Below are positions 1-8,744 of a stretch of DNA of 24,122 nt, piece after piece. Source of the DNA: Thalassiosira profunda (lineage: Eukaryota > Bacillariophyta > Thalassiosirophyceae > Thalassiosirales > Thalassiosiraceae). The notes under the pieces are model-generated. The model saw nothing but the letters and a program-made list of their open reading frames with translations. It was not told where the DNA came from and did not search any database. Positions within the stretch are counted from its first letter, which is position 1. Every line of letters starts with the position of its first letter. The stretch spans positions 1-24,122 of the forward strand of contig JALLAP010000117.1 in assembly GCA_036939355.1 (NCBI GenBank). The letters run 5' to 3'. A program made the position numbers and the translations under genes.

Positions 1-1656
1 CCCTTCTTTACCAACAAGGACTCCCAGGGCCACGCGAAGCATGCCGACCATGCGGACGGTCATGCCAGTGCCAGCGGCCGGTCGGCCGAAGAAATTGCAA
101 ACGAGCTGTCGCTGGGCGTCACTCTGGACGGAGGACCGGTCATCGACTTTGCGTCCGTCAAGGACTCCACATCACTCGCGGAACGGGCGCTCACCGAAGC
201 GCGGAAGAAGTATGAATTCAACCTCGAAGAGGGTGTTCGCGTGGGTACGGGCCATAGTGCTGAAGGGGGGAGGCTGATGGGGATCAACGACGAAGTTGTC
301 GCCGAAGTAGGATACGAAATCGGCACCTTCGTCGATGAGTACGTCGACACGGCGTCGGGGGAAGATGCCGATGCCCTCGTTCAAAAGTGCGCCCAGTACC
401 TCCGTTCGAAGGCGGCACAGGAAACGTTCCCTCAGTTGCCAAAGGACGAGAATGGGGAAGATCTCGTCCTGTTCACCCAGGACGAGATATCTAGATTCGA
501 TCGGCTGTTGGCACGAGCGTACGAGGAGTCGGGGATTGTGACATCGGCCTTCGCGAAGACCTTCTACCTCGGCACCCAAGTATTGCCCGAGCCGGCCATG
601 AGGGCCATTTGGGCCGTCTACGTGTGGTGTCGCAGGACCGATGAGATCGTAGATGCGCCTCGACCCGAGGCGCAAGATCCCAACGCAGAGATGCTGACAG
701 ATCTGTCGGAGTGGGAGATCCGACTGGAGCGGTTATTCGATCGCGGGGATGTGGTGGACGTGTTGGACCTGCCCCTCTTGGATTGCAAGATCAAGTACCC
801 CAACTTGCCCATCACCCCATTTTCCGACATGATACGAGGCATGCTCATGGACATCCCGGGGCTTGGGCAGGAGAGATACGAGACGTGGGATGAGCTGCAC
901 NATGATACGAGGCATGCTCATGGACATCCCGGGGCTTGGGCAGGAGAGATACGAGACGTGGGATGAGCTGCACCTGTACTGCTATCGGGTGGCGGGGACG
1001 GTGGGCCTCATGTCGATGCCCGTGTTTGGTTGTGCACCAGGATACACTGACGAGATGGCAAAGTGAGTTGGCTCTGCGAATCTCTGGGCGTTGCCTTTCC
1101 ACATCCCTTGGTAACTCTCTGCTACAACTTATGTCAACTCTACAGGGAACCGGCGCTGTCTCTTGGCGTAGCATTCCAGATCACCAACATCCTCCGCGAC
1201 GTCGGCGAGGACGCAGAGAAGCGTGGCAGAGTCTACTTGCCTCGACAAGACATGGAGAAATTTGGCGTCACGGAGCAGCAAATATTGGACCAGATCGTCG
1301 ACGAGAACTACATCAACCTTATGAAGTTTGAGATTGCCCGCGCAAGAATGTACTATGCTCGGGCCCTTCGCGGCGTGGAGATGCTGCTCCCTGAATCAAG
1401 ACTCCCCGTGCAGCTGTCGCTGGATGCCTATGGCAAGATATTGGACAAAATTGAGGAGAACCAATACGACTCCCTCACAAAGCGCGCATATGTTGGCAAG
1501 TGGGAGAAGTTGGCAGGAATACCATCATCGTGGTACCGGACGCTGGACATCGCAAAGATGATGCCGCTGCCTGAGGATTGGGACAAAAAGTCATTAGCGG
1601 AGTACGAGCAGGAACTCGACAACATGATTGTAGAGAAGTGGGAACATGAGCACTAG
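1..1656 (+). CDS. PSY: Phytoene synthase, 5' partial, two exons, split by an assembly gap
   Basis: Phytoene synthase condenses two geranylgeranyl diphosphates to phytoene, the first committed step of carotenoid synthesis in the plastid. The frame is open from base 1, so the N-terminus and any plastid leader lie outside the window. The family core is clear: FAKTFYLGT, then [13 protein letters not shown] (first Asp-rich DxxxD motif), and in exon 2 [10 protein letters not shown] (second Asp-rich motif). The C-terminal helices follow, ending at TAG 1654-1656. An 83-bp intron runs 1063-1145 (GTGAGT...CTACAG); joining it gives [12 protein letters not shown], as expected for the family. The frame breaks at the N at 901, where a 72-bp segment is duplicated. 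Removing 73 bases restores an intact protein, so the gene is probably functional. Its 3' end converges on the glycosyltransferase gene. Confidence 0.95.
829..973. repeat. 72-bp direct duplication around single-N gap (assembly artefact)
   Basis: Bases 829-900 and 902-973 are identical and separated only by the N at 901. The segment encodes part of the phytoene synthase core ([13 protein letters not shown] onward). Keeping both copies shifts the frame; collapsing them gives a normal enzyme. This is best read as two contig ends that overlap but were not merged. Confidence 0.9.
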
Positions 1657-1777
1657 AGAAGGGGGGATGCGGGTCAGAATGGGGATTTGCGGGCAAAAGT
1701 GAATGTCAAGTCATAAACATCAGTTGCCGCAACTAGTACTCACAAGGTTGGTTAGGGATCTTAGTCTTATCTTGCCT

Positions 1778-3598
1778 TTACTTCCAGAACGTCCTCTGTT
1801 TGTGGGGGTCTATCCGGGGGCTGTCGGGACACGGTCGCTTGGACGGCTTGTCCTTGAAGTGACACGAGAAGATCGCCTCCGCCGAGCAGCACTTATCGAT
1901 CAAGCCTCCGTCCTTCACCACTCCTCCGTCGAACAGCGTCAATACCTCGCCGTAGCCGATGCATTGGTCTTTGAGATACCATTCCTCCATCTGCCGAAAG
2001 AAGAGAAGTTTGTTTGTTTTGTTCTCCGTCCAGCTCATGTGCAGAATAAATGCGTTTGACTTCCCATCAACGATGTTCCGCATGGCGTCCCAATCCAAAT
2101 GATAGTGATAGCCTCCTGGGAACATGTCCGTGGTGTGCTTGTCGAACACTTTGACCTTCAGGCCGAACAAGGACGAGTGCTCGTTCAACAATTGCACGAG
2201 CACCTGCTGATGGCTCTTTGACTTTCGCACCACCGCCCCGTGGTAGAGGAGCGACGTGAAGAGGTACTGCGACTTTTTGTTCGCCCTCACGTAATAGAAG
2301 CCGCTGTTCGCCGAGAGTGGGTTGTATCGCGGTTGCGCACTGCCATCGTGCTGGAAGAGGATGTCGAACTGCTGAATGTCCTTGTTGGATGTATCGTGAA
2401 AATATTCGAGCGGATCCTTGAACCAGACCACATCCACATCCTGGAACAAGACGTCGTGGCCCAACAGGCTCACGTACAGCACGCACAGCACCTTGGCATA
2501 CATCATCGACGCAAAGATCGGGTCGCCGTACATCTTGGCCTCCCCCGACGGGAGCACCCCCAAGCTCTTGGCGTCGAAGTACGTCGCCAATCCCAGCCCC
2601 TGCGCCAAATTGTGCGATTCCTCGTCGGTGGGGAACACCAGCACGTTGCTGATGTCGAGCCCCCGGCTTTTGGCGTTGCACACGAAATTGCTCAGCAGTT
2701 CGCTCTGGCCGGAGTTCACGGTCATCACTACAACTGTATTGTCCCGTACTGCATTCCGCTTCTTCAGCAATGCCTCCAGATCCTTCAGCACGTCGTCCAC
2801 ATTCTCCAAGAAGATCTTCAACGCGTCAAAGTGCTTCATCAGGAAGCCCTTCTCCTTCTTTTTCATGTTGTCCCACAACGGGGGCAGATCGAACTCGTCG
2901 ATCCCGTTCTTTGGTAGAGTGATCCTCCCGTGGTGGCGCAGCGGCAGCGCATGATTCAGCTGCCGCTCCTTGCGATTGGTTTTGTCAAATTTGGGTATCC
3001 GCAGCCACCGGTTGATGTGGTAGCTCTCAAAGCTGGGGATCAGCAGCTGACATTCCGGCACCTGGGGGCGGTCCTGCAGCGCGGTGAACACGACATTCAT
3101 TGTATCGCAATTCGCCATGGCATCCGGTACGCTGAGTTTTGCAAGTTCGCCAGCTTCGCCGTGGGTAGCAGCATGGCTGTTCGACGGCAGGGATCTGTGG
3201 TGGTTGTACAATATGACGGCGTCGATGCCCGCCGCCTCCTTGATGGGGACGCCAAAGTCGTATCGTTCCATCAGCTCGTCCCTCGCAACTCGAACAGCAC
3301 CCTGGGCATAGTCCTTGGCCGAATCGGGGAAGAGTTTTCCACCACCGCCATTGCCGCCGCCACCAGCGTGGCCGCCCGTCGGACGCCGGACCAGCTCCTC
3401 CTTCACGCGCGCGTCGATTTGCCGTTGCAGCGCGGGCGAGATGTCGACGGTGCACCCACCCCCGCCGGCTGCGGCGTTGCGGCTCTCACTCTCATTGGCC
3501 ACGGCGTTGCGGTAGCCGAGGTAAGCTGAGATCGCACAGATCTTGAGCAGCGTCGCCAATGTGAAGAGGCGCCGGAACGCCGCTAGCTTGGTGCCCAT
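1778..3598 (-). CDS. Type II membrane glycosyltransferase, GT77/nucleotide-diphospho-sugar transferase type
   Basis: A 606-residue single-exon protein. A short basic N-terminus is followed by a hydrophobic stretch at about residues 10-30, which suits a signal anchor of a Golgi type II enzyme. A Gly-rich low-complexity linker lies at about 75-90. The catalytic part shows HDVLFQDVDVVWFKDPLEYF at about 381-400, with the DVD triad (387-389) expected to bind a metal and nucleotide sugar. SANSGFYYVR and FILHMSWTENK downstream are also typical of the PF03407/GT77 group. Known relatives transfer galactose, xylose or arabinose to glycoproteins or wall polymers; donor and acceptor here cannot be read from the sequence. 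It is divergent from the gene at 3948 and shares an AT-rich spacer with it. The family call is firm, the substrate is unknown. Confidence 0.85.
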   Translation of the reverse strand: MGTKLAAFRRLFTLATLLKICAISAYLGYRNAVANESESRNAAAGGGGCTVDISPALQRQIDARVKEELVRRPTGGHAGGGGNGGGGKLFPDSAKDYAQGAVRVARDELMERYDFGVPIKEAAGIDAVILYNHHRSLPSNSHAATHGEAGELAKLSVPDAMANCDTMNVVFTALQDRPQVPECQLLIPSFESYHINRWLRIPKFDKTNRKERQLNHALPLRHHGRITLPKNGIDEFDLPPLWDNMKKKEKGFLMKHFDALKIFLENVDDVLKDLEALLKKRNAVRDNTVVVMTVNSGQSELLSNFVCNAKSRGLDISNVLVFPTDEESHNLAQGLGLATYFDAKSLGVLPSGEAKMYGDPIFASMMYAKVLCVLYVSLLGHDVLFQDVDVVWFKDPLEYFHDTSNKDIQQFDILFQHDGSAQPRYNPLSANSGFYYVRANKKSQYLFTSLLYHGAVVRKSKSHQQVLVQLLNEHSSLFGLKVKVFDKHTTDMFPGGYHYHLDWDAMRNIVDGKSNAFILHMSWTENKTNKLLFFRQMEEWYLKDQCIGYGEVLTLFDGGVVKDGGLIDKCCSAEAIFSCHFKDKPSKRPCPDSPRIDPHKQRTFWK

Positions 3599-3947
3599 CC
3601 TCTTCTGGGCGGCGTTGCCGGGCTGCCGCCGGCCAGCGTTGCGTTGCCTCGCTCAGCCTGCGCTCGGGCCAACTTGCAATTAGGGATACAATATGAGGAA
3701 ACCATTTACTAAACATATCTATGTTTATGTTATTTTGCTAGATTTATCTTAGTATTATTTTGGTTACCCCTAAGTTCACCGAGCGAGCAGCAAGCTGCCT
3801 GGGTGCCGCGGCAGTCGGCGTGGTCGTGCCGGCGCTGCTGGCTGCTGGCTGCGTGGAGCGAGAATGGAGGCAAAGATGAACCCGCGAGGAACAGGGACTG
3901 GGCCCCAGGTTCATTGGCGTCGATAGGCTGGGTTTGAGATTGGTACC
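3599..3947. promoter_or_regulatory. Divergent intergenic promoter region
   Basis: These 349 bp separate two divergently transcribed genes. The flanks are GC-rich, but about 3670-3770 is clearly AT-rich and holds a perfect 7-bp-arm palindrome at 3711-3726 (AAACATA-TC-TATGTTT). It probably carries both core promoters and 5' UTRs. No ORF of note is present. Confidence 0.5.
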
Positions 3948-5006
3948 ATGTCCACCGAGCGCGGCCATTTGCAACTGCCCTGGGTGGGGCAGTTGCTCGC
4001 GTCGATCTCGGCGCCAACAGCTGCTGCAATCACTGCCGCAGCCCTCTCCTCCGCCGTCCTTTATCGTCGCGCCAGCCGCGCCCCGTCCAAAGAAGAAGAC
4101 GGCCCGCACCGCCCCCAAGAGCTCCTGGATTTGATCGAAAAAGGAGAGGACATCTACTATTTTGGAGTGGGAAGCAACCTTTCTAGAACGCGGCTCGAGA
4201 ATCGGAGCGTCTGCGGGAAGAAGATCCATCCAATTACCATGGAGCCCTGCTTCATTCGCCACTGCCGGCTGGCGTTCAACCTCCGCGCACTGCCGCCAGT
4301 GGAGCCGGCGATGGGAAGTTTGGAACCCCTCCCCAGCTTTTACGAGGCGGAGGATGCGAAGGAGGGCCACCACCGCACGATTGTGAAGCGGAGCGACAGC
4401 CAGGCGCTGGTGGCGTTCGGGGGGAGCGAGTGCCACGGCGCGTTGATCAAGCTGTCGGCCCACGATTACGAACTGGTGTTCCGGTCGGAGGGAGGGGATT
4501 TGGGCCGAATGTGCTCCTACGAGGAGATTATGGTCAAATGCATTCCGTACGACACATCCAAACAGCCGGTGTGGGCGGTGGCCTACCGCGTGAGGGAGCA
4601 CGCGCGGATCGCGGTGGATGCGTGCCCCAGTCGACGGTACATGACACTAATCCGACAGGGCGCCGAAGAGCTGGGCCTGGAGGAATCGTACCGGAAGTGG
4701 CTGGACGCGCATCCCGTCCAGGAGACAAGCCGGATCACAAAGTCTTTGGGGAAGAACAGCATCGTCTTCAACTTTACCCTGTCGTTCGCGCTGAAGACGC
4801 GGGTTCATATGACGCTGCAGGGCAAGATGCTGTTTTTGGTGTACGTTCTGCCGACAGCGCCCCGATGGAAGCGGGCGGCGAGCGAGGTTGCTTCGATTGT
4901 GATCCTGCTTCCGACGGCGTGCCTTGGGGTCGCGCTGAGGGGGGTTCTCGAGGCCAGTGGCCGCATGAACCCAACGATGAAGAAGTGGATTGAGAGTTTG
5001 GACTAG
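3948..5006 (+). CDS. Gamma-glutamylcyclotransferase-like protein with membrane segments
   Basis: A 352-residue single-exon protein starting at ATG 3948 in a good context (ACCATG). YYFGVGSNLSRTRL at about 70-83 matches the YGSNL substrate-loop signature of the GGCT-like fold, and E181 in VFRSEGGDLG sits where the catalytic glutamate lies in the family. PSRRYMTLIRQGAEELGL at about 227-244 matches the usual C-terminal helix of this group. Family members turn gamma-glutamyl amino acids or peptides into 5-oxoproline. Unlike the compact soluble enzymes, this one has a hydrophobic N-terminal segment (about 17-38) and further hydrophobic stretches near 291-303 and 312-330, so it may be membrane-bound. 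The exact substrate is unknown. Confidence 0.8.
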   Translation: MSTERGHLQLPWVGQLLASISAPTAAAITAAALSSAVLYRRASRAPSKEEDGPHRPQELLDLIEKGEDIYYFGVGSNLSRTRLENRSVCGKKIHPITMEPCFIRHCRLAFNLRALPPVEPAMGSLEPLPSFYEAEDAKEGHHRTIVKRSDSQALVAFGGSECHGALIKLSAHDYELVFRSEGGDLGRMCSYEEIMVKCIPYDTSKQPVWAVAYRVREHARIAVDACPSRRYMTLIRQGAEELGLEESYRKWLDAHPVQETSRITKSLGKNSIVFNFTLSFALKTRVHMTLQGKMLFLVYVLPTAPRWKRAASEVASIVILLPTACLGVALRGVLEASGRMNPTMKKWIESLD

Positions 5007-5114
5007 GGATGGTTGTTGGACGGTAGGTTGTTGGACGGTAGTGCGTGCATTGAATAGAATTGTCAAACACTCTGTAAGACGCTGTCGTTTCAGCTCTCTG
5101 ATGCAGGCAACTTA

Positions 5115-6266
5115 TTATCCCGCGTCGCACTTCCGACAAGTGTTTCCTTTCAGATCATGTTTCTCGCGCCCAGCGAATCCACAATCAATGCACCACCAAC
5201 TTTCGCACTCATCACACTTCCGCAAGTCGTTGGTTTCACCATCGTAGCAATCGTCGCAGTGTGCCTTGCTGCATCCCTCTCCTTCGCATTTCCGGAATGG
5301 CGGCGTGCAGCGTTCGCAGTACCAAGGAAAATGTGCCAAACAGGTACAATGTTCTTTGGGGCTACAGTCAGGGCAAAGCGTGTCAAAGCAATCATTGCAA
5401 TGATTGCAATCTACACATTTCTCGCAATATCTGTTGGTACAACGGTCGCAAAAGGTTGTCTCGGCACATAGACAGCAGTAGTCTCGTTCACAATTCGAGC
5501 AATAGAACGGTCCATAATCACAGCACTCCAACTCCTCTGTACAATAGATTGTTTTGCAGATATGGCAGCGGAAGTTTTGCAAACCATAACTACCATCATC
5601 ATCTGCTCCCATACAGATGTTCCTCGTGTCAGACACTTCTGTGCAAAGCGATTTGCATTCTGAGCACTTGATCTGACATCTGTCTAAAAGGCCCGCGTAG
5701 CTCCCTAAGAAGTTTTGCAGTATCGGCAGCTTCCTCATTCGCCACACCTTTGGAAGGAAGAGGAACTTAAGTGCATTGGTATCAACGATGCTGTTGAGGA
5801 TCGGGAGCACAACCCCCTCGGATATCAACGGCGCTGGGACGAGTTTTGGATTCTCGTGAAAGCCAACAAGGCTGATGTCGACGGCTTCCAGCACGGTCGA
5901 GTTTCGTAGGGGCTCTAACCCGGCGCCGGTGATATTCACGCAGCCCGTGAGCCGCAGGCTCCTAACTTTGGCACCCGCATCAATGATGGTCAAGACGGCG
6001 AAAATATCATCATCAGTGAGCCTCTCCCCCAAACCCCTCTCAATGTCTCCAAAATTCAGCACCTCCCACTTCTCCGGCGCCACCGATCGCAATATTTCTT
6101 TGCTCGCTGCCGACGGCCGGCATCGCCCTTCGCCCCTGCGCCACAAGGACGACGGAGCTGTCATTGCAACCGCAAATATTGCAAAGCTGGGTGCAGCGAG
6201 GTATGCTGCGACATCCGCAAGGATACCATCGGGGATATCTGCAATGGAGGGGCTACGAGGAGCCAT
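5115..6266 (-). CDS. F-box-like/LRR protein with large cysteine-rich domain (paralogue A)
   Basis: A 383-residue protein from ATG 6266. The open frame continues upstream to 6323 but without an ATG. An F-box-like helical N-terminus (IADIPDGILADVAAYL; FAVAMTAPSSLW) is followed by one or two leucine-rich units (VRSLRLTGCVNITGAGLEPL). The C-terminal half (about 197-383) has roughly 38 cysteines, mostly CxxC or CxxxC pairs with some His, which suggests several structural zinc sites (RING- or B-box-like, no single family recognised). It is paralogous to the gene at 11667: both share the F-box-like start, a TDxD.xAxLxxIDA segment and VLPILNSI. A role in ubiquitin ligation or protein binding is inference. 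The gene lies only about 53 bp from the left arm of the telomere-like inverted-repeat element, so its promoter probably lies in that element. Confidence 0.7.
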   Translation of the reverse strand: MAPRSPSIADIPDGILADVAAYLAAPSFAIFAVAMTAPSSLWRRGEGRCRPSAASKEILRSVAPEKWEVLNFGDIERGLGERLTDDDIFAVLTIIDAGAKVRSLRLTGCVNITGAGLEPLRNSTVLEAVDISLVGFHENPKLVPAPLISEGVVLPILNSIVDTNALKFLFLPKVWRMRKLPILQNFLGSYAGLLDRCQIKCSECKSLCTEVSDTRNICMGADDDGSYGLQNFRCHICKTIYCTEELECCDYGPFYCSNCERDYCCLCAETTFCDRCTNRYCEKCVDCNHCNDCFDTLCPDCSPKEHCTCLAHFPWYCERCTPPFRKCEGEGCSKAHCDDCYDGETNDLRKCDECESWWCIDCGFAGREKHDLKGNTCRKCDAG

Positions 6267-6318
6267 CCTGGCGCGTTTGTTGGTCGCCGCCGTGGTCTGC
6301 AGTCCAAGAGTGTGAGGG

Positions 6319-6638
6319 GGCAACCTCTATCCACACATGACTTTCGAGCTACTCAGGAGTAGCCCGAGGTACTTACCTACGTACGTACTTCTCGCACTTA
6401 GAGTACTACCTACTCAGGAGTAGCTCGAGCTCTACCAACAGCAAGCAACAAAAAAAAACGTTTAGTCTGTAACCCTAATGACCACTAACCCCAACCCTAA
6501 CCTGCCTCCAACCCATAGTTCATACAAAAGTGAAAAACCATAACCTGAATTATAACCCCAACCCTAACCCAGCTGAAACCTCAACCCTAACCCAGCTGAA
6601 ACCTAACCCTAACCCGCCAGTAGCAAGAAGTTGCAAAA
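6319..6638 (+). repeat. Left arm of telomere-like inverted repeat
   Basis: This arm starts GGCAACCTCTATCCACACAT and ends AGTAGCAAGAAGTTGCAAAA. It pairs with 7035-7332 on the other strand. It is 22 bp longer than its partner because a unit containing CAGCTGAAACC and CCCTAACCC is duplicated near the inner end. Confidence 0.9.
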
Positions 6639-6783
6639 ATCCGCGGCGTGCCCATTGCGTCTGTGGCGTCCGGCGTCGTGTTCTCTCAGCGAGACGGCTC
6701 CCTTCTCCAAGTGCATCGCGCCCGCGGCCGCGTCTAACACCACCCGCTAAAGGCTAAAGACTGCAAGAGACAGAGGGGCCTAC

Positions 6784-6933
6784 AACCCTAACCCTAGACC
6801 GAACCGGACCAGGTTAGGGTTAGAGTTATTTTGAACCCTAACCCTAATCCGAACTTGACTAGGTTAGGGTTAGGGTTATTTTTAACCCCAACCCTAACCC
6901 GAACTTAAACAGGTAAGGGTTAGGGTTATCTTG
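6784..6933. repeat. Three 50-bp tandem telomeric hairpins
   Basis: Three tandem units of exactly 50 bp start at 6784, 6834 and 6884. Each begins with two CCCTAA-type repeats, has a centre of about 15-20 bp (variable), and ends with two TTAGGG-type repeats followed by a T-rich spacer. Each can therefore fold on itself. The copies have diverged by a few substitutions, mostly in the loop. Confidence 0.85.
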
Positions 6934-7034
6934 TAACCAAGGAATTACACCTGCATCCATGGCGGCCGCTGCTCCCCCCAGCCCCGGTGGCGGCAAAAAC
7001 GGCGGGCGGGGCGAGAGGCCCCCGCCAACGGTGG

Positions 7035-7332
7035 TTTTGCAACTTCTTGCTACTGGTGGGTTAGGGTTGAGGTTTCAGCTGGGTTAGGGTTGGGGTTATA
7101 ATTCAGGTTATGGTTTTTCACTTTTGTATGAACTATGGGTTGGAGGCAGGTTAGGGTTGGGGTTAGTGGTCATTAGGGTTACAGACTAAACGTTTTTTTT
7201 TGTTGCTTGCTGTTGGTAGAGCTCGAGCTACTCCTGAGTAGGTAGTACTCTAAGTGCGAGAAGTACGTACGTAGGTAAGTACCTCGGGCTACTCCTGAGT
7301 AGCTCGAAAGTCATGTGTGGATAGAGGTTGCC
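7035..7332 (-). repeat. Right arm of telomere-like inverted repeat
   Basis: This is the reverse complement of 6319-6638, minus the extra 22-bp unit. It ends 170 bp before the ATG of ascorbate peroxidase, so it probably forms part of that gene's upstream region. Confidence 0.9.
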
Positions 7333-7502
7333 ATCGCCCCGCGCGCTACCTCTACCTGAATTCCTACGCTGAATTTCTACTTGCGTACGTACTTTCTTCC
7401 GGTCCGCGGTCCGAGCGTCCGCTCGCCTCTCCGCGACGCTGACGCTTGCCGCTCATAATCCCGCGTCTCGCCCCCACCCCCGACAACAACCACCCTGCAA
7501 CC

Positions 7503-8456
7503 ATGAGCGTCGCCGACATCAGCGCCGACATCAAGGCCGTCATCGAGGAGAAGAAGGTGCGTGTTTTCCCTGCGGCGTCTCGTGTGCACAAGTTGTGCCC
7601 CCTCGCCCTCATTCACTTCACGTGCACCGACCAATAATATTGCAGTGCGGGCCCATCTTCATCCGCCTCTCCTGGCACGACGCCGGCGTCTACTCCGCCG
7701 GGGCCAAGACGGGCGGCTGCCCCAACGCCGCCATGCGCTTCACCGATGCGGGCGAGGGCACCTTCGGCGCCAACGCCGGCCTCCCCGACGTCGCCGTCGG
7801 CTTCCTCAAGCCCGTCGCCGACAAGTACGTGCCCGGGACCATCTCCAACGCCGACCTGTGGGCCCTCGCCGCCAACGTCGCCACCGAATGCATGGGGGGT
7901 CCCAAGATCCCCACCCGCTTCGGACGGAAGGACGCCGCCACCAGCGCCGAGGGCGTGGAGGGACAGGAGGGCCGCCTCCCGGACGGGGACAAGGGCATCC
8001 CCCACCTCCGGGAGATCTTCCACCCCAAGGGATTCACCGACAAGGACATCGTGGCGTTGAGCGGGGCGCACACGGTGGGGAAGTGCCACGCCGACCGATC
8101 GGGATTCGACGGGGCGTGGACGGAGGCTCCGCTTTCCTTCGATAACTCCTATTTCAAGGAGATGCTGGCGAAGGAGTACGCGGACGAGACGACGGCGCAG
8201 GGATGCCCCCAGAAGAAGCATGGCGCGAGCGGGACGATCATGCTCATTTCGGACCTGGCGTTGCTGGAGGCCCCGTTTCGGGAGTACGTGGAGCTGTACG
8301 CGAAGGACCAGGAGGTAAGTTGTTGTGCAATTGCTGCAATTCATAATGAGACCAACGTCTGACATTTGGGACAAATAGGCGTTCTTCAAGGATTATACGG
8401 CCGCGTGGGTGAAGCTGCAGGAGAACGGCTGCGAGGGACTGCGCGACACTCTCTAA
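7503..8456 (+). CDS. APX: Ascorbate peroxidase (class I haem peroxidase), three exons
   Basis: The enzyme reduces H2O2 with ascorbate. Exons are 7503-7556, 7646-8314 and 8379-8456, with introns of 89 bp (GTGCGT...TTGCAG) and 64 bp (GTAAGT...AAATAG), giving 266 residues. The distal haem pocket is R25, W28, H29 in RLSWHDAG. The proximal histidine is H160 in LSGAHTVGKCH. R169 in HADRSGF corresponds to the ascorbate-binding Arg of pea APX, and DGAW contains the expected proximal Trp. LSFDNSYFKEML and LISDLALL are also typical. No leader peptide is visible, so a cytosolic location is likely. The start is fixed by the family-like N-terminal helix and a CCATG context. The inverted-repeat element ends 170 bp upstream. 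Confidence 0.95.
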
Positions 8457-8744
8457 GTTGGGAGGGTGCGATGGATTAGGATGAGAGGGGAGGGATCTTA
8501 TTGGTAACGCGTGTGGATGGAATAGAGAGGATGGAGTGAGGGTGGAAATGGCACAACGCATCTTCAGTTTCGCTGCCAGCCAAAAGGTTCATCACGCAGG
8601 CAGATTTTTGCACTGTCAGTATTGGTGAGGCTTGGGATTTGGAGGTTGGCTGAGCTAGGAAGCGTAATGACGAAAGAGAACCGGAAAGTTACAATGAATT
8701 GGACGCCGCCGAAGAGATTCTCGTTCAGACTTGACCTCCTCCAT
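8457..8744. other. Convergent intergenic spacer
   Basis: These 288 bp lie between two converging stop codons (APX and helicase). They must hold both 3' UTRs and poly(A) sites. I see no gene, repeat or strong structure here. Confidence 0.6.

Larger units (their letters stand above)
6319..7332. mobile_element. 1-kb inverted-repeat (foldback-like) element with telomere-like repeats
   Basis: The outer arms are 6319-6638 and 7035-7332. They read as reverse complements base for base, apart from one substitution near the inner end and one 22-bp insertion in the left arm. Both arms carry scattered CCCTAA/TTAGGG-type units, an ACGTACGTA tract, a 9-bp homopolymer, and two copies each of the palindrome CTACTCAGGAGTAG. 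The centre (6639-7034) has GC-rich non-coding flanks around three telomeric hairpins. No transposase frame is present and no clear target-site duplication was found. It could be a non-autonomous DNA transposon, a foldback element, or DNA inserted by telomere-related repair. It fills the space between the divergent F-box-like gene and ascorbate peroxidase. Confidence 0.8.

Noticed and set aside
6530..6757. 75-codon frame inside the telomere-like element
   Set aside because: Its residues come from telomere-like repeats and GC-rich spacer, with no protein character.
6450..7200. Chromosome end (true telomere)
   Set aside because: The telomere-like units are degenerate, occur in both directions, and are flanked by genes on both sides.
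6300..7345. Target-site duplication at the ends of the telomere-like element
   Set aside because: The flanks (GTGAGGG on the left, ATCGCCCC on the right) do not match as direct repeats.
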